Assembly: GCF_003259185.1 (NCBI RefSeq) | Contig: NZ_QGMP01000001.1 | Coordinates: 434,001-498,000, forward strand | Length of the DNA: 64,000 bases | Reading direction: 5' to 3' | From: Isoalcanivorax indicus | Lineage (GTDB): Bacteria > Pseudomonadota > Gammaproteobacteria > Pseudomonadales > Alcanivoracaceae | Shown here: positions 1 through 8,469 of the stretch, piece after piece | How the letters are laid out: every line of letters starts with the position of its first letter | How positions within the stretch are numbered: position 1 is the first letter of the stretch | Position numbers and translations under genes: made by a program | Notes under the pieces: generated by a model | Told to the model about the DNA's origin: nothing | The model's input: the letters and a program-made list of their open reading frames with translations, nothing else | Databases searched by the model: none

Positions 1-422
1 GCCGTCGCCAGTGCCTGAGCTGTGACGAGCGCTTTACCACCTTTGAAACCGCCGAGCTGGTGATGCCAAGGGTGATCAAGTCCGACGGTACCCGTGAACC
101 CTTCAACGAGGCCAAGCTGCGCGCGGGCATGTTGCGTGCGCTGGAAAAGCGGCCGGTGGCGATGGAAGCGCTGGAGGCGTCGATCACCCGTATCGGCCAT
201 CGTCTGCGTGCCACGGGCGAGCGGGAACTGCCTGCCCGGGAACTGGGGGAGCTGGTGATGGAAGAGCTGCGTCAGCTGGATGACGTGGCCTATGTGCGGT
301 TTGCATCGGTGTACCGCAGCTTTCAGGATATCTCCGATTTTCGTGCCGAGGTGGAACGGCTGGAAAAGGCGGGCCGTGCCGGCAAGGCGCCCCGCGCTCC
401 GGCCGGCAAGCGCGGCAGCTGA
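1..422 (+). CDS. nrdR: Transcriptional repressor NrdR (5' end outside window)
   Basis: Ribonucleotide reductase regulator with a zinc ribbon and an ATP-cone domain; it represses nrd operons when dATP/ATP is bound. The gene is open from base 3, so the start lies upstream of the window. The first visible residues include C-L-S-C, the second cysteine pair of the zinc ribbon, followed by the ERFTTFE stretch typical of NrdR. The ATP-cone then runs to the end ([11 protein letters not shown] near the start, [13 protein letters not shown] near the end). It sits 41 bp upstream of ribD, the usual gammaproteobacterial order. Identification is secure. Confidence 0.95.
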   Translation, partial: RRQCLSCDERFTTFETAELVMPRVIKSDGTREPFNEAKLRAGMLRALEKRPVAMEALEASITRIGHRLRATGERELPARELGELVMEELRQLDDVAYVRFASVYRSFQDISDFRAEVERLEKAGRAGKAPRAPAGKRGS

Positions 423-463
423 GGTCTGCCGGGCACCGTCTGTCTCTGATCCGAGGCCCTCTT

Positions 464-1585
464 ATGTCCGACCTTTCTGATCGTCAGTACATGACACAGG
501 CCCTGCGCCTGGCGCGACAGGGACGCTACACCACCGACCCCAATCCGCGCGTGGGCTGTGTGCTGGTGCGTGACGGGCAGGTGGTCGGCTCCGGCTGGCA
601 TGTCCGTGCGGGCGAACCCCATGCCGAGCGGCATGCGCTGGCCGAGGCGGGCGATGCGGCGCGCGGCGCCACCTGTTATGTGACGCTGGAGCCGTGCTCG
701 CACACCGGGCGTACCGGCCCGTGTGCCGATGCCCTGATCGAGGCGGGCGTGGCGCGCGTGGTGGCCGCCATGCAGGATCCGAATCCGCAGGTGGCAGGGC
801 AAGGGTTGACCCGATTGCGTGAGGCGGGAGTTCAGGTGGAATGCGGCCTGCTGGAGGCCGAAGCGCGGGCGCTGAACCCGGGCTTTATCCGCCGTATGGA
901 GACGGGCCGCCCCTGTGTGCGGATCAAGCTGGCGGCCAGCCTGGACGGGCGCACCGCCATGGCCTCGGGCGAGTCGCAATGGATCACCGGCCCGGCGGCG
1001 CGCGAAGACGTGCAGCAGTTGCGGGCGGCGAGCAGTGCCATTGTCACCGGTGTCGGCACGGTGCTGGCGGATGCCCCTGCCCTGACCGTGCGCCCGGAAA
1101 GCTGGGTGCAGGCGAGCTATCCCGCTTTGCCGGTGCGGCAACCCCTGCGGGTGGTGGCGGATCGGCAGCTGCGCACGCCGGCGGATGCCCCGGTGGTGAT
1201 CGGGCCGGGTAGTGCCTTGCTGCTGTGCTCGCCGGAGGCTGCAGGGGGTGCCCGGGTCGATGCGTTGCGGCGCGCCGGGGCCGAAGTGCTGGGCGGCGAC
1301 TGGGATGCCAGGGCCATTGCCCTTGAACTGGGCCGCCGCGGCTGCAATGACATACTGGTGGAAGCCGGGCCGACCCTGGCGGGCGCCTTTCTGGCCGCTG
1401 GCTGTGCCGATGAACTGATCGTGTACATGGCCCCGATGTTGCTTGGCGATGCCGCCCGGCCGCTGCTGCACCTGCCGGGTCTGGCGACCATGGCCGACAA
1501 GATATCCCTGACGCTGGTGGACCTTCGCCAGGTGGGCGCTGATCTGCGCCTGACCCTGCGGCCGACCAGCGCCGACGCACGCTGA
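464..1585 (+). CDS. ribD: Bifunctional diaminohydroxyphosphoribosylaminopyrimidine deaminase / 5-amino-6-(5-phosphoribosylamino)uracil reductase
   Basis: Performs the second and third steps of riboflavin synthesis, deamination then NADPH-dependent reduction, in the cytoplasm. The 373-residue product has the usual two-domain length. The N-terminal cytidine-deaminase-like domain (about 1-145) carries the zinc site: H53-A-E55 and the PCSHTGRTGPC loop with C78 and C87. The reductase domain (about 150-365) begins near the KLAASLDGR segment. The ATG is preceded by GAGG at 7 nt. First rib gene of a run with ribE (17 bp gap) and ribBX. Confidence 0.97.
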   Translation: MSDLSDRQYMTQALRLARQGRYTTDPNPRVGCVLVRDGQVVGSGWHVRAGEPHAERHALAEAGDAARGATCYVTLEPCSHTGRTGPCADALIEAGVARVVAAMQDPNPQVAGQGLTRLREAGVQVECGLLEAEARALNPGFIRRMETGRPCVRIKLAASLDGRTAMASGESQWITGPAAREDVQQLRAASSAIVTGVGTVLADAPALTVRPESWVQASYPALPVRQPLRVVADRQLRTPADAPVVIGPGSALLLCSPEAAGGARVDALRRAGAEVLGGDWDARAIALELGRRGCNDILVEAGPTLAGAFLAAGCADELIVYMAPMLLGDAARPLLHLPGLATMADKISLTLVDLRQVGADLRLTLRPTSADAR

Positions 1586-1602
1586 TAGCGCGGAGAAGAC
1601 CT

Positions 1603-2274
1603 ATGTTTACCGGCATTATCGAAGCAAAAGGTGAAGTGCTGGCGCTGACCCCGAAGGGGGGGGACGTGACCTTGCGGCTGGACACCGGGGGGCTTGATCT
1701 CGGTGACGTGCAGCTCGGCGATTCCATCGCCGTCAACGGTGTCTGCCTGACGGTCACCAGCCTGCCGGGCAATGGCTTTACTGCAGACGTGTCACTGGAG
1801 ACCCTGGACAAGACCTCCCTCGGCGCACTGAAGACCGGTTCGCCGGTGAACCTGGAAAAAGCGCTGACCCCCAGCACGCGGCTGGGTGGCCATCTGGTGT
1901 CCGGCCACGTGGATGGCGTCGGCAAGGTGGTGGCCATGCGCCCGGATGGCCGTTCCACACGCATCGACATCGAAGCGCCCGCCGGTCTGGCGCGCTATAT
2001 CGCCCAGAAGGGCTCGATCACCGTGGACGGCATCAGCCTGACGGTGAACGGCGTGGACGGCGCGGTCTTCTCGCTGAACATCATCCCGCATACCCAGGAC
2101 ATGACCACCATCGGCATCTGGAAGGTGGGCACGCGCGTGAATCTGGAAGTTGATATCATTGCCCGCTATCTCGAGCGGCTGCTGCTGGGTGAGCGTGCCG
2201 CTGAGCCCGGCGTTGGCACTGACCACGGCATCACGCTGGGCTTTCTGGCCGAGCACGGTTTTCTGAAAAGGTGA
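1603..2274 (+). CDS. ribE: Riboflavin synthase, alpha subunit
   Basis: Dismutates two 6,7-dimethyl-8-ribityllumazine molecules to riboflavin and the ribityl-pyrimidine. The protein starts with the invariant MFTGIIE and consists of two tandem lumazine-binding domains (about 1-97 and 98-195; the second begins at SGHVDGVGKV), plus a C-terminal tail of about 25 residues. Length 223 aa is slightly above the common 200-215. A strong GGAGAA ribosome site precedes the ATG. It lies between ribD and ribBX with only 4 bp before the latter. The same enzyme is called RibC in E. coli. Confidence 0.96.
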   Translation: MFTGIIEAKGEVLALTPKGGDVTLRLDTGGLDLGDVQLGDSIAVNGVCLTVTSLPGNGFTADVSLETLDKTSLGALKTGSPVNLEKALTPSTRLGGHLVSGHVDGVGKVVAMRPDGRSTRIDIEAPAGLARYIAQKGSITVDGISLTVNGVDGAVFSLNIIPHTQDMTTIGIWKVGTRVNLEVDIIARYLERLLLGERAAEPGVGTDHGITLGFLAEHGFLKR

Positions 2275-2278
2275 TTGC

Positions 2279-3382
2279 ATGAAGCTCAATACAGTCCAGG
2301 AACTGATCGACGACATCCGTGCCGGACGCATGGTCATTCTCATGGACGATGAGGATCGGGAGAACGAAGGCGACCTGGTCATGGCCGCCGAGCATGTCAC
2401 CCCCGAGGCGATCAATTTCATGATCCGTCATGCGCGCGGCCTGGTGTGCATGCCCATGAGCCGCCAGCGTTGTGAGCAGCTCGGCCTGCCCTTGATGGTG
2501 CAGCGCAACAGCTCCGGTTTCGGTACCAAGTTTACGGTGTCGATCGAAGCCGCCACCGGCGTCAGCACCGGCATTTCACCGGCGGATAGGGCGCGGACCA
2601 TTCTGGCTGCCGCCGCCCGCGATGCCAGACCCGAAGACATCGTGCAGCCGGGGCATATCTTCCCGCTTATGGCGGAGCCGGGCGGTGTGTTGCACCGTGC
2701 CGGGCACACCGAAGCCTCCTGCGATCTGGCGGTGCTGGCCGGTTGCGAGCCCATCGGCGTGATCTGCGAGATCATCAATGAAGATGGCAGCATGGCGCGG
2801 CGTCCGGATCTGGAGGTGTTTGCCGAGCAGCATGACCTCAAGATCGGCACCATCGCCGACTTGATCGAATACCGCATGCTCAACGAAAAGACCGTGGAAA
2901 AGGTCAGCGAACATATGCTGCCCACCTGGTACGGCGACTTCCGCCTGATCGCCTTCCGCGACACCGTGGACGACATGACCCACGTGGCGCTGGTGAAAGG
3001 TGAGCCCACGCCGGAGCAGGTGACCACGGTGCGCGTGCATCAGGTGGACCCGCTGCGCGACCTGATGAGCGCGCAGATCGATGGCAAGACCGGCTGGAAC
3101 ATGCACCGTGTGCTGGAGGAATTGTCTGGCAGTGAGGCCGGGGTCGTCATCATCCTGGGACAGGATTATGTGTCCAACCACATGCAGTCGATGATCGATA
3201 CCTTCTTCGCCGGGAAGCGTCGGCCACCGCAGGGCGGCAGCCAGGCTTACCGCAATATCGGCACCGGTTCGCAGATCCTGCGCGAACTGGGCGTGCGCCG
3301 CATGCGCCTGCTCAGCTCACCGATGAAGTTCAACGCGCTGTCCGGTTTCGACCTGGAGATCGTCGAGTACGTCGAGCCCTGA
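2279..3382 (+). CDS. ribBX: 3,4-dihydroxy-2-butanone 4-phosphate synthase with degenerate GTP cyclohydrolase II-like domain (RibBX)
   Basis: The N-terminal half (about 1-200) is a complete DHBP synthase: acidic loop DDEDRENEGD at about 23-32, GHIFPL and HTEAS further on. It makes the four-carbon unit of riboflavin from ribulose 5-phosphate. The C-terminal half (about 205-367) is related to GTP cyclohydrolase II, but the three zinc cysteines are absent: after VRVH the sequence reads QVDPLRDLM where an active enzyme has the SEC...C-x-C site. This matches the RibBX variant described in proteobacteria, so true GTP cyclohydrolase II activity is probably encoded elsewhere. Often auto-annotated ribBA. 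Confidence 0.9.
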   Translation: MKLNTVQELIDDIRAGRMVILMDDEDRENEGDLVMAAEHVTPEAINFMIRHARGLVCMPMSRQRCEQLGLPLMVQRNSSGFGTKFTVSIEAATGVSTGISPADRARTILAAAARDARPEDIVQPGHIFPLMAEPGGVLHRAGHTEASCDLAVLAGCEPIGVICEIINEDGSMARRPDLEVFAEQHDLKIGTIADLIEYRMLNEKTVEKVSEHMLPTWYGDFRLIAFRDTVDDMTHVALVKGEPTPEQVTTVRVHQVDPLRDLMSAQIDGKTGWNMHRVLEELSGSEAGVVIILGQDYVSNHMQSMIDTFFAGKRRPPQGGSQAYRNIGTGSQILRELGVRRMRLLSSPMKFNALSGFDLEIVEYVEP

Positions 3383-3393
3383 CCGGATATGCC

Positions 3394-5589
3394 CTAGCGC
3401 ACGCGTACCCTGACCTCAGCCCATGCGTATTTGAGGCAGTGGTTGGGGTTCTCGTAACTGCAGGCGCCGCTGTTGCCGTTGTCATGTGTCTCGATGCGGA
3501 GCAGGTAGTCGCCCTGGCCGGGGGATTCGCTGAAGATCGTGATGGCCTGCAGGAAGCTGGAGGTTGGGGGCAGTGTGCCGAGGTAGCGGTAGTGGTACCC
3601 GGGCACCACGGTTTGCAGGTTGCTCATGGCCGGTATCAGCAGCCGGGTCGTGTCTTCCGGATCGCAACCGCCTTCGGCCAGGCAGATAAATTCCACCTCG
3701 GTAAACAACCCTCCCGTCCCGGCGTCAGGGTCCTCGATGCCGATGCCTGGCGGGAACACCAACTGACCGGAGGGGGTCACCTCGTATTCACAGTCGAGCC
3801 GGGTGTAGCTTGTGGCCACACAGGTGAGGAGGCTCTGCGTCGTGGGCATCAGCCGAGGCGGCTGATTGATGTCGTAGAGCCTGAACTGGTGCTGCACCGG
3901 GGGAGACGCCAGCGCGATGTCATCGGCGCTGGTAAAGCGCAACGCCAGGGCGCCCACCTGGGTGCCGGTGGCGCTGGCGGCCAGTTCGGCGTCCGGTGTC
4001 CAGCGTGCCTCCCAGGTGTATTCCAGGGCACCATCACTGTTGTAGGGCAACCCGTCCGGCAGCGGCAGGGACAGCGGTAACGCGTCGCAGTCCACGGCCG
4101 TACTGTGGCCCTGATGCAGTATCTCGACGGTCACGGTGCCGTCAGTCAGCCCGGCCTCACAGGCCGTGACCTCCGCAAGGCCCAGTGCCGCCCCCGGGCC
4201 GATGGCTCGCGCGGTAAACAGATAGGATTCGCTCTGACCGGGCTGGTAGGCGGCGGTCTCCCCGGGCGCGCCCGCCCGCAGTACCAGGGTGTCGCTGCGC
4301 GGCGGTGCCAGTCGGGGCGAGCCACCACGAACCCGTAATGAATAGGCGCTGTCGCTGCGTGTGGCGAGTTGGTGCTGGCCGTCCAGTGCGTTCATCTGCC
4401 AGGCGTCGGATGACGGGGCAGGGGAGGCGGACCACAGCGGTGCGCCCGGTGCGCCCGGGAACAGCAGCGGTGACAGTGCGGGATCGTAGGCGCAGGTATC
4501 GTGTAGCGAGGCCAGTTCGCGAATGTTGGGCAGGCGCCAGTCATCGAAACCGGCATGCGTGTCTGCCTGCGCCTGTTGCAGCGACGTTGCCCAATCCTGC
4601 GGCGTGGCCGCGCCCTCTGTGCAATCTTCGCCGGACAGGCCGGTCACGCAGCGTTGCCACATCAGGCCTGTCATCAGATCCACCACGGTGCCGGGGTGTG
4701 ATGTGTCATAGCGCTGCGGTGGCGTGCTGCTTGGCAGGCCGTCCGCGCAATGCGCCCGGCTTTGTGTGTCTTCGCTGGTCAGGGGCGTGCCTCGGACCAG
4801 GCGCAGGGATTGCCCGCTGTCAGGCGACTCCGGACCTGGCAGGGCTGTGTTCATGTCCAGTGTCCAGATGTGATCGCCGCGGGCGTCCGCCGTATTGCTC
4901 CACAGGGGGGCGGAGGCGGCATCAGGAAAAAAAGGCATGTCCTGCCATGGCGTTTCCTGTCGCCCGTAATGCACCAGGCTCTGGAGATCATGAAGTCCGG
5001 GGAGGCGCCAGTCGTGAAAGCCGCACAGCCCCTCGGCGTTCACCGCGTCCACGTAGGCTTCGGCAGTGCAGGGTTGATCGCCCAGGCTGGCGCCGCACAG
5101 GCTGGTGTCGCCCGGGGTGGATACGCTGTAGCGATGGTCGACGAAGCGCGGGCTCAGTTCGCTGGCGTCCTTGAGTTCCCACATCAGGCCGGTGACGTTG
5201 TCACGGGTGCAGCCCCACTGCTGCGGGAGGTCACCGCGCAGCGGCTGTGACGGGCAGTCGCCTTCGCCCTCCGGATCACCGTTGTTGCACAGGCGCGAGT
5301 AATCGAAGCCAGCCGCCCCGGCACCCGCCTTTTCCAGCGCCTCGTCGGCATCGCGACCGAAGTCGGCGTCTTGACCCGGCGGCTCATTGCCCAGGCATGG
5401 GGCGTGGTTGCCGGTATCGGCTGCGCCGCAGAACTGGATGCCGGTGTCGTTGAGTGGGCGAAAATCGATGCCGGGAGGCAGGATGTCATGGCTGGATGAT
5501 GAGCTGCCGCCGCAGCCCGCCAGGCCTGAGGCAACGCAGGCGGCCAAAGCCAGCCCGGGCAGTTGACGCCGTGAGTAGATGGTATCCAT
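3394..5589 (-). CDS. Lipoprotein with two DUF1566 (Lcl C-terminal) domains
   Basis: Predicted 731-residue surface or periplasmic lipoprotein of unknown role. The chosen ATG gives a type II signal peptide with lipobox L-A-G-C26 followed by a Gly/Ser-rich linker; the longer in-frame upstream extension has no signal character. Two DUF1566 modules are recognisable by GLMW and DWRLP motifs: about 130-268 (GLMWELK, HDWRLPGL) and 305-422 (GLMWQRC, DDWRLPNI). The C-terminal 300 residues look like a beta-rich secreted region with several cysteines and no recognised domain. It lies downstream of a second lipoprotein gene on the same strand and may be cotranscribed, although a hairpin lies between them. 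Confidence 0.8.
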   Translation of the reverse strand: MDTIYSRRQLPGLALAACVASGLAGCGGSSSSSHDILPPGIDFRPLNDTGIQFCGAADTGNHAPCLGNEPPGQDADFGRDADEALEKAGAGAAGFDYSRLCNNGDPEGEGDCPSQPLRGDLPQQWGCTRDNVTGLMWELKDASELSPRFVDHRYSVSTPGDTSLCGASLGDQPCTAEAYVDAVNAEGLCGFHDWRLPGLHDLQSLVHYGRQETPWQDMPFFPDAASAPLWSNTADARGDHIWTLDMNTALPGPESPDSGQSLRLVRGTPLTSEDTQSRAHCADGLPSSTPPQRYDTSHPGTVVDLMTGLMWQRCVTGLSGEDCTEGAATPQDWATSLQQAQADTHAGFDDWRLPNIRELASLHDTCAYDPALSPLLFPGAPGAPLWSASPAPSSDAWQMNALDGQHQLATRSDSAYSLRVRGGSPRLAPPRSDTLVLRAGAPGETAAYQPGQSESYLFTARAIGPGAALGLAEVTACEAGLTDGTVTVEILHQGHSTAVDCDALPLSLPLPDGLPYNSDGALEYTWEARWTPDAELAASATGTQVGALALRFTSADDIALASPPVQHQFRLYDINQPPRLMPTTQSLLTCVATSYTRLDCEYEVTPSGQLVFPPGIGIEDPDAGTGGLFTEVEFICLAEGGCDPEDTTRLLIPAMSNLQTVVPGYHYRYLGTLPPTSSFLQAITIFSESPGQGDYLLRIETHDNGNSGACSYENPNHCLKYAWAEVRVRVR

Positions 5590-5652
5590 GCCCCCCCCGA
5601 TGAAAAAATCTACCGGTGTCTTGAGTATGATTTTAGGGGGAGTGGGCGCGTG

Positions 5653-5682
5653 GCGTATGTCCCCCGACCAGGGGACATACGC
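5653..5682. other. Perfect 12-bp hairpin between two lipoprotein genes
   Basis: GCGTATGTCCCC at 5653-5664 is followed by a 6-nt loop (CGACCA) and its exact complement at 5671-5682. It lies between the stop of the upstream minus-strand lipoprotein gene (5719) and the start of the DUF1566 gene (5589). No T-tract follows on either strand, so it is not a classical intrinsic terminator. It may act as an mRNA processing or stability element, or a protein-binding palindrome. Confidence 0.6.
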
Positions 5683-5718
5683 TGCCGACACGCCGACGGC
5701 ATGACGCCGATTTCGAAG

Positions 5719-6480
5719 CTACTGTTGCGTCATGCCAAGCGCTTCGAGGAACTGCTCCATCGAGTAGAAATGGTGCCAGTGACCGTTCAGATCAACGCTC
5801 AGCACTGCGGGTGATACCGCATCGGTGCCAAAGTAGAAGCGATACTTCTCGCCGCCTCGGGCATCCACGACCATGCCTGATTCCGGCATCTCATCCGGCA
5901 GCCACTCGCGAGGCTTCATATCGTTGCCACGAAGGGATTTCAGGTAAAGGTTGGCGATTCGGAGTCGCAGTTGATGCTGATCCTGGATCTCCTCGCCGGA
6001 CATGGATACAGGGTGTGAGAGGGCCGTCGCTGACGCCCACGATTCTGCGGTCAGCGAGTAACTGGAGACGGGGTCCCAGCCCACCAGGCCGATATAGTAT
6101 CGGCCCGGATCCAGGCCTTCTTCGGCCTCGCAGACGCCATCCTGGCCGGGTTCTGCCCAGTCATAGCAGTCTTCATCATCATTATCGTACATGGCCCAGT
6201 CCGGAAAACGCTGCTCGCTGAGCAGCATTTCGACATCACCGGATGAGACCGACAGTGTAATTCTTGCAGCATCGTGCTCAGCCGGTAAATCATAGTAGTA
6301 ATAACGCCACTGATCTTCCCGGATGGTGCCGCTGGCGGCTTGTCCGCTGATCAGCGCAGTGCCTTTCTCGCCGCCTCCACCACTACTTCCACCACAGGCG
6401 GCAAGCAAAGCCGTCAGTAATGCGATTCCCGCACAACCCATGATGTTCCTGGTTTTCTTCGCCCCCGCGTTTTTTTTCAT
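5719..6480 (-). CDS. Lipoprotein with PPC-like (bacterial pre-peptidase C-terminal) domain
   Basis: Predicted 253-residue lipoprotein. The chosen ATG has AGGA 8-9 nt upstream; a second ATG six codons further upstream is possible. Signal peptide with lipobox L-A-A-C29 followed by a GGSSGGGG linker. Residues about 42-140 resemble a PPC beta-sandwich (ISGQ, QWRYYYYDLP, the VEMLLS strand, and an acidic segment before PGRYYIGL), a module common in secreted proteins. The C-terminal 100 residues are not recognised. The gene lies 129 bp upstream of the DUF1566 lipoprotein gene on the same strand. Confidence 0.72.
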   Translation of the reverse strand: MKKNAGAKKTRNIMGCAGIALLTALLAACGGSSGGGGEKGTALISGQAASGTIREDQWRYYYYDLPAEHDAARITLSVSSGDVEMLLSEQRFPDWAMYDNDDEDCYDWAEPGQDGVCEAEEGLDPGRYYIGLVGWDPVSSYSLTAESWASATALSHPVSMSGEEIQDQHQLRLRIANLYLKSLRGNDMKPREWLPDEMPESGMVVDARGGEKYRFYFGTDAVSPAVLSVDLNGHWHHFYSMEQFLEALGMTQQ

Positions 6481-6608
6481 GAAGCTATCCTCGCTCATTG
6501 CTTTTTATCCTTGCGCATTTGTTATTGTGAGTGCCGGGTAGTATACCCCCGACTGAATGGTAGCGTGCCGGGTCTGGCGCTGTACATTGTCCGGGGTATT
6601 GGATCGCG

Positions 6609-7313
6609 TCACTGCATTCGCAGGGTTGCCAGTACGTCTTTCAGACGGGCTTCGCTCTCCTCGTCGAAGAAACTCAGCACGATGACGATGGCGTAGCCGT
6701 CGCGGAGCAATGCCAGATAGCGCTGCTTCACCAGCTGGGGACCGAACATCGCTTGCGCCTCGAAATAGTCGAATTCGGTGCCGTTGACCTCGTGCTGGCC
6801 GCACTGCTCATCAATCTCGTAATTCACTTGCATCATGCGCAGGGCCTGGCGGGCATGGGCCAGATAATCGCAGCCGCTGGCGATGCCGGGGGCCAGGCGG
6901 ATGTTCTCGGCGGAGCCGAGGATGTTCGGGTTCAGCTTGCCCGGGGTGCCCGGCGGTACTTCGAAGAAACCAAACAGCGGCAGGGTGCTCTCCAGGGCCG
7001 AGCGGATCATGGCACGGGTGTTGTCATCACCCATCAGGGCCAGGCTCTGCTGTTGCATGGCCAGCATGTCCTCGGCGTTCTGCGAGAACCAGCCCTCGGG
7101 CTTCTCGATATGCAGGCCGAACAGGTCGTTCCGGAACAGCTGGCCGTCCTCGGAGTAGGTCAGTGCCTCGCTGGCGGAGACGGAGGGGCCTTCGCCTCGG
7201 GCTTGGGTGGTGACGTCAGCGGGGGCTTCCGTGGTGTTGGTGTCCGGGGTGGGATCGCTGCAGGCGGCGAGGGTCAGCAGGGCGGCGCAGAGCAGCAGGT
7301 TTCTTGCGATCAC
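6609..7313 (-). CDS. Hypothetical lipoprotein
   Basis: Unrecognised 234-residue lipoprotein. It starts at GTG 7313, with AGGAG exactly 7 nt upstream and a short type II signal peptide ending in T-L-A-A-C18; no ATG gives a comparable signal. A low-complexity Thr/Ala/Glu linker follows, then a globular region with two well-separated cysteines (around the ASGCDYLAHARQ and EQCGQHEV segments). The segment near DLFGLHIEKPEGW suggests a stress- or envelope-type domain, but no family can be assigned. Monocistronic, facing away from ribH. Confidence 0.72.
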   Translation of the reverse strand: MIARNLLLCAALLTLAACSDPTPDTNTTEAPADVTTQARGEGPSVSASEALTYSEDGQLFRNDLFGLHIEKPEGWFSQNAEDMLAMQQQSLALMGDDNTRAMIRSALESTLPLFGFFEVPPGTPGKLNPNILGSAENIRLAPGIASGCDYLAHARQALRMMQVNYEIDEQCGQHEVNGTEFDYFEAQAMFGPQLVKQRYLALLRDGYAIVIVLSFFDEESEARLKDVLATLRMQ

Positions 7314-7523
7314 GGGTGGTCTCCTGATTATGCCGGGCGCCGATCTGGCCCGGTTTGGGCGCAACGATACCCGGTTGGCCCGCCGCAAACCATGCCGGGC
7401 GTAGCAAAAACCCGGCGCCGCATCGGCCTGAAAGGCAGGCATTCCGCAAGGCAAGTGGGTACAATGTGGCGCTTGCCGGTACCCGGGGCCTGGACCCCGG
7501 CCTGATTCAGACAAGGGTTGGAT

Positions 7524-7994
7524 ATGAAAGACGTGAAAGTCATCGAAGGCAACTTCACTCAGGTGGGCGGTCGTTACGGCATCGTCGTGGCGCGCTTCAA
7601 CAGCTTTGTGGTGGAGTCGTTGCTGGAAGGCGCGGTGGACACGCTGCTTCGCCATGGCGTCAAGGCGCAGGACATCAATGTCATCCGGGTGCCGGGCGCC
7701 TGGGAACTGCCCGTGGCCGTCAAGCGTATCGCTGACAAGGGCGATTACGATGCCATCATCACGCTGGGCGCCGTGATTCGCGGTGGCACTGCGCATTTCG
7801 AGTATGTGGCGGGCGAAGCGGCCAAAGGTATTGCCTCGATCCAGAACAGCACCGGCGTGCCGGTGGCGTTTGGCGTCCTGACGGTGGACAGCATCGAACA
7901 GGCCATCGAGCGGGCGGGGACCAAGGCGGGTAACAAGGGCGCTGAAGCGGCCCTCTGTGCGCTGGAAATGGTCAGCTTGCTGAAAGTGCTTTGA
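7524..7994 (+). CDS. ribH: 6,7-dimethyl-8-ribityllumazine synthase
   Basis: Condenses the pyrimidine and the four-carbon unit to lumazine, the penultimate step of riboflavin synthesis; forms icosahedral or pentameric shells. The 156-residue product has the family landmarks: [14 protein letters not shown] near the N-terminus, [21 protein letters not shown] with the catalytic His, and PVAFGVLT. The ATG at 7524 was chosen over an in-frame TTG two codons earlier because AAGGG lies 8-9 nt upstream of it. nusB follows after 1 bp. No FMN riboswitch is apparent upstream. Confidence 0.96.
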   Translation: MKDVKVIEGNFTQVGGRYGIVVARFNSFVVESLLEGAVDTLLRHGVKAQDINVIRVPGAWELPVAVKRIADKGDYDAIITLGAVIRGGTAHFEYVAGEAAKGIASIQNSTGVPVAFGVLTVDSIEQAIERAGTKAGNKGAEAALCALEMVSLLKVL

Positions 7995-7995
7995 T

Positions 7996-8436
7996 ATGAC
8001 CACGACGTCATCCCCCTCGGCGCGACGCAAGGCGCGCCGTTTTGCCTTGCAGGCCCTGTACCAGTGGCAACTGGCGGGGCACCCGGTGCATGAGATCGAA
8101 GCCCAGTTCCGGGCCCAGAACGACATGAAGAAGGTGGACCTGCAGTATTTTCATGATCTGCTGCAGGGTGTGTCCGAACGACGCGAAGAGCTGGATGGCT
8201 TGATCGCGCCCGCCCTGGACCGCAAGGTGCAGGAGCTGTCCCAGGTGGAGAAGGTGATCCTGCGCCTGGGGGCCTTCGAGCTGCTGGCGCGGCTGGATGT
8301 GCCCTACCGGGTGGTGATCAATGAAGGTATCGAACTGGCCAAGCTGTTCGGTGCCGATGATTCTTTCAAGTACGTCAACGGCGTGCTCGACAAGGTGGCA
8401 CGCCAGTGTCGCCAGGTGGAAATCGTCGCCCGCTGA
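7996..8436 (+). CDS. nusB: Transcription antitermination factor NusB
   Basis: RNA-binding, all-helical protein that with NusE (S10) binds boxA in rRNA leaders. The 146-residue sequence has the NusB pattern: a basic N-terminus (ARRKARRFALQALYQW), the central VEKVILRLGAFELL, and VINEGIELAKLFG with FKYVNGVLDKVAR at the C-terminus. It starts one base after the ribH stop, so the two are almost certainly translationally coupled, as in related genomes. Confidence 0.96.
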   Translation: MTTTSSPSARRKARRFALQALYQWQLAGHPVHEIEAQFRAQNDMKKVDLQYFHDLLQGVSERREELDGLIAPALDRKVQELSQVEKVILRLGAFELLARLDVPYRVVINEGIELAKLFGADDSFKYVNGVLDKVARQCRQVEIVAR

Positions 8437-8469
8437 CATTCCCTGGCCCGTTTCGGGCGCGAGGCCGGC

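Noticed and set aside
7314-7523. Possible FMN riboswitch before ribH, with a CCGGGG/CCCCGG hairpin at 7483-7500
   Set aside because: The conserved RFN helices and loops could not be recognised; only a simple GC hairpin is present. No riboswitch was seen before ribBX either.
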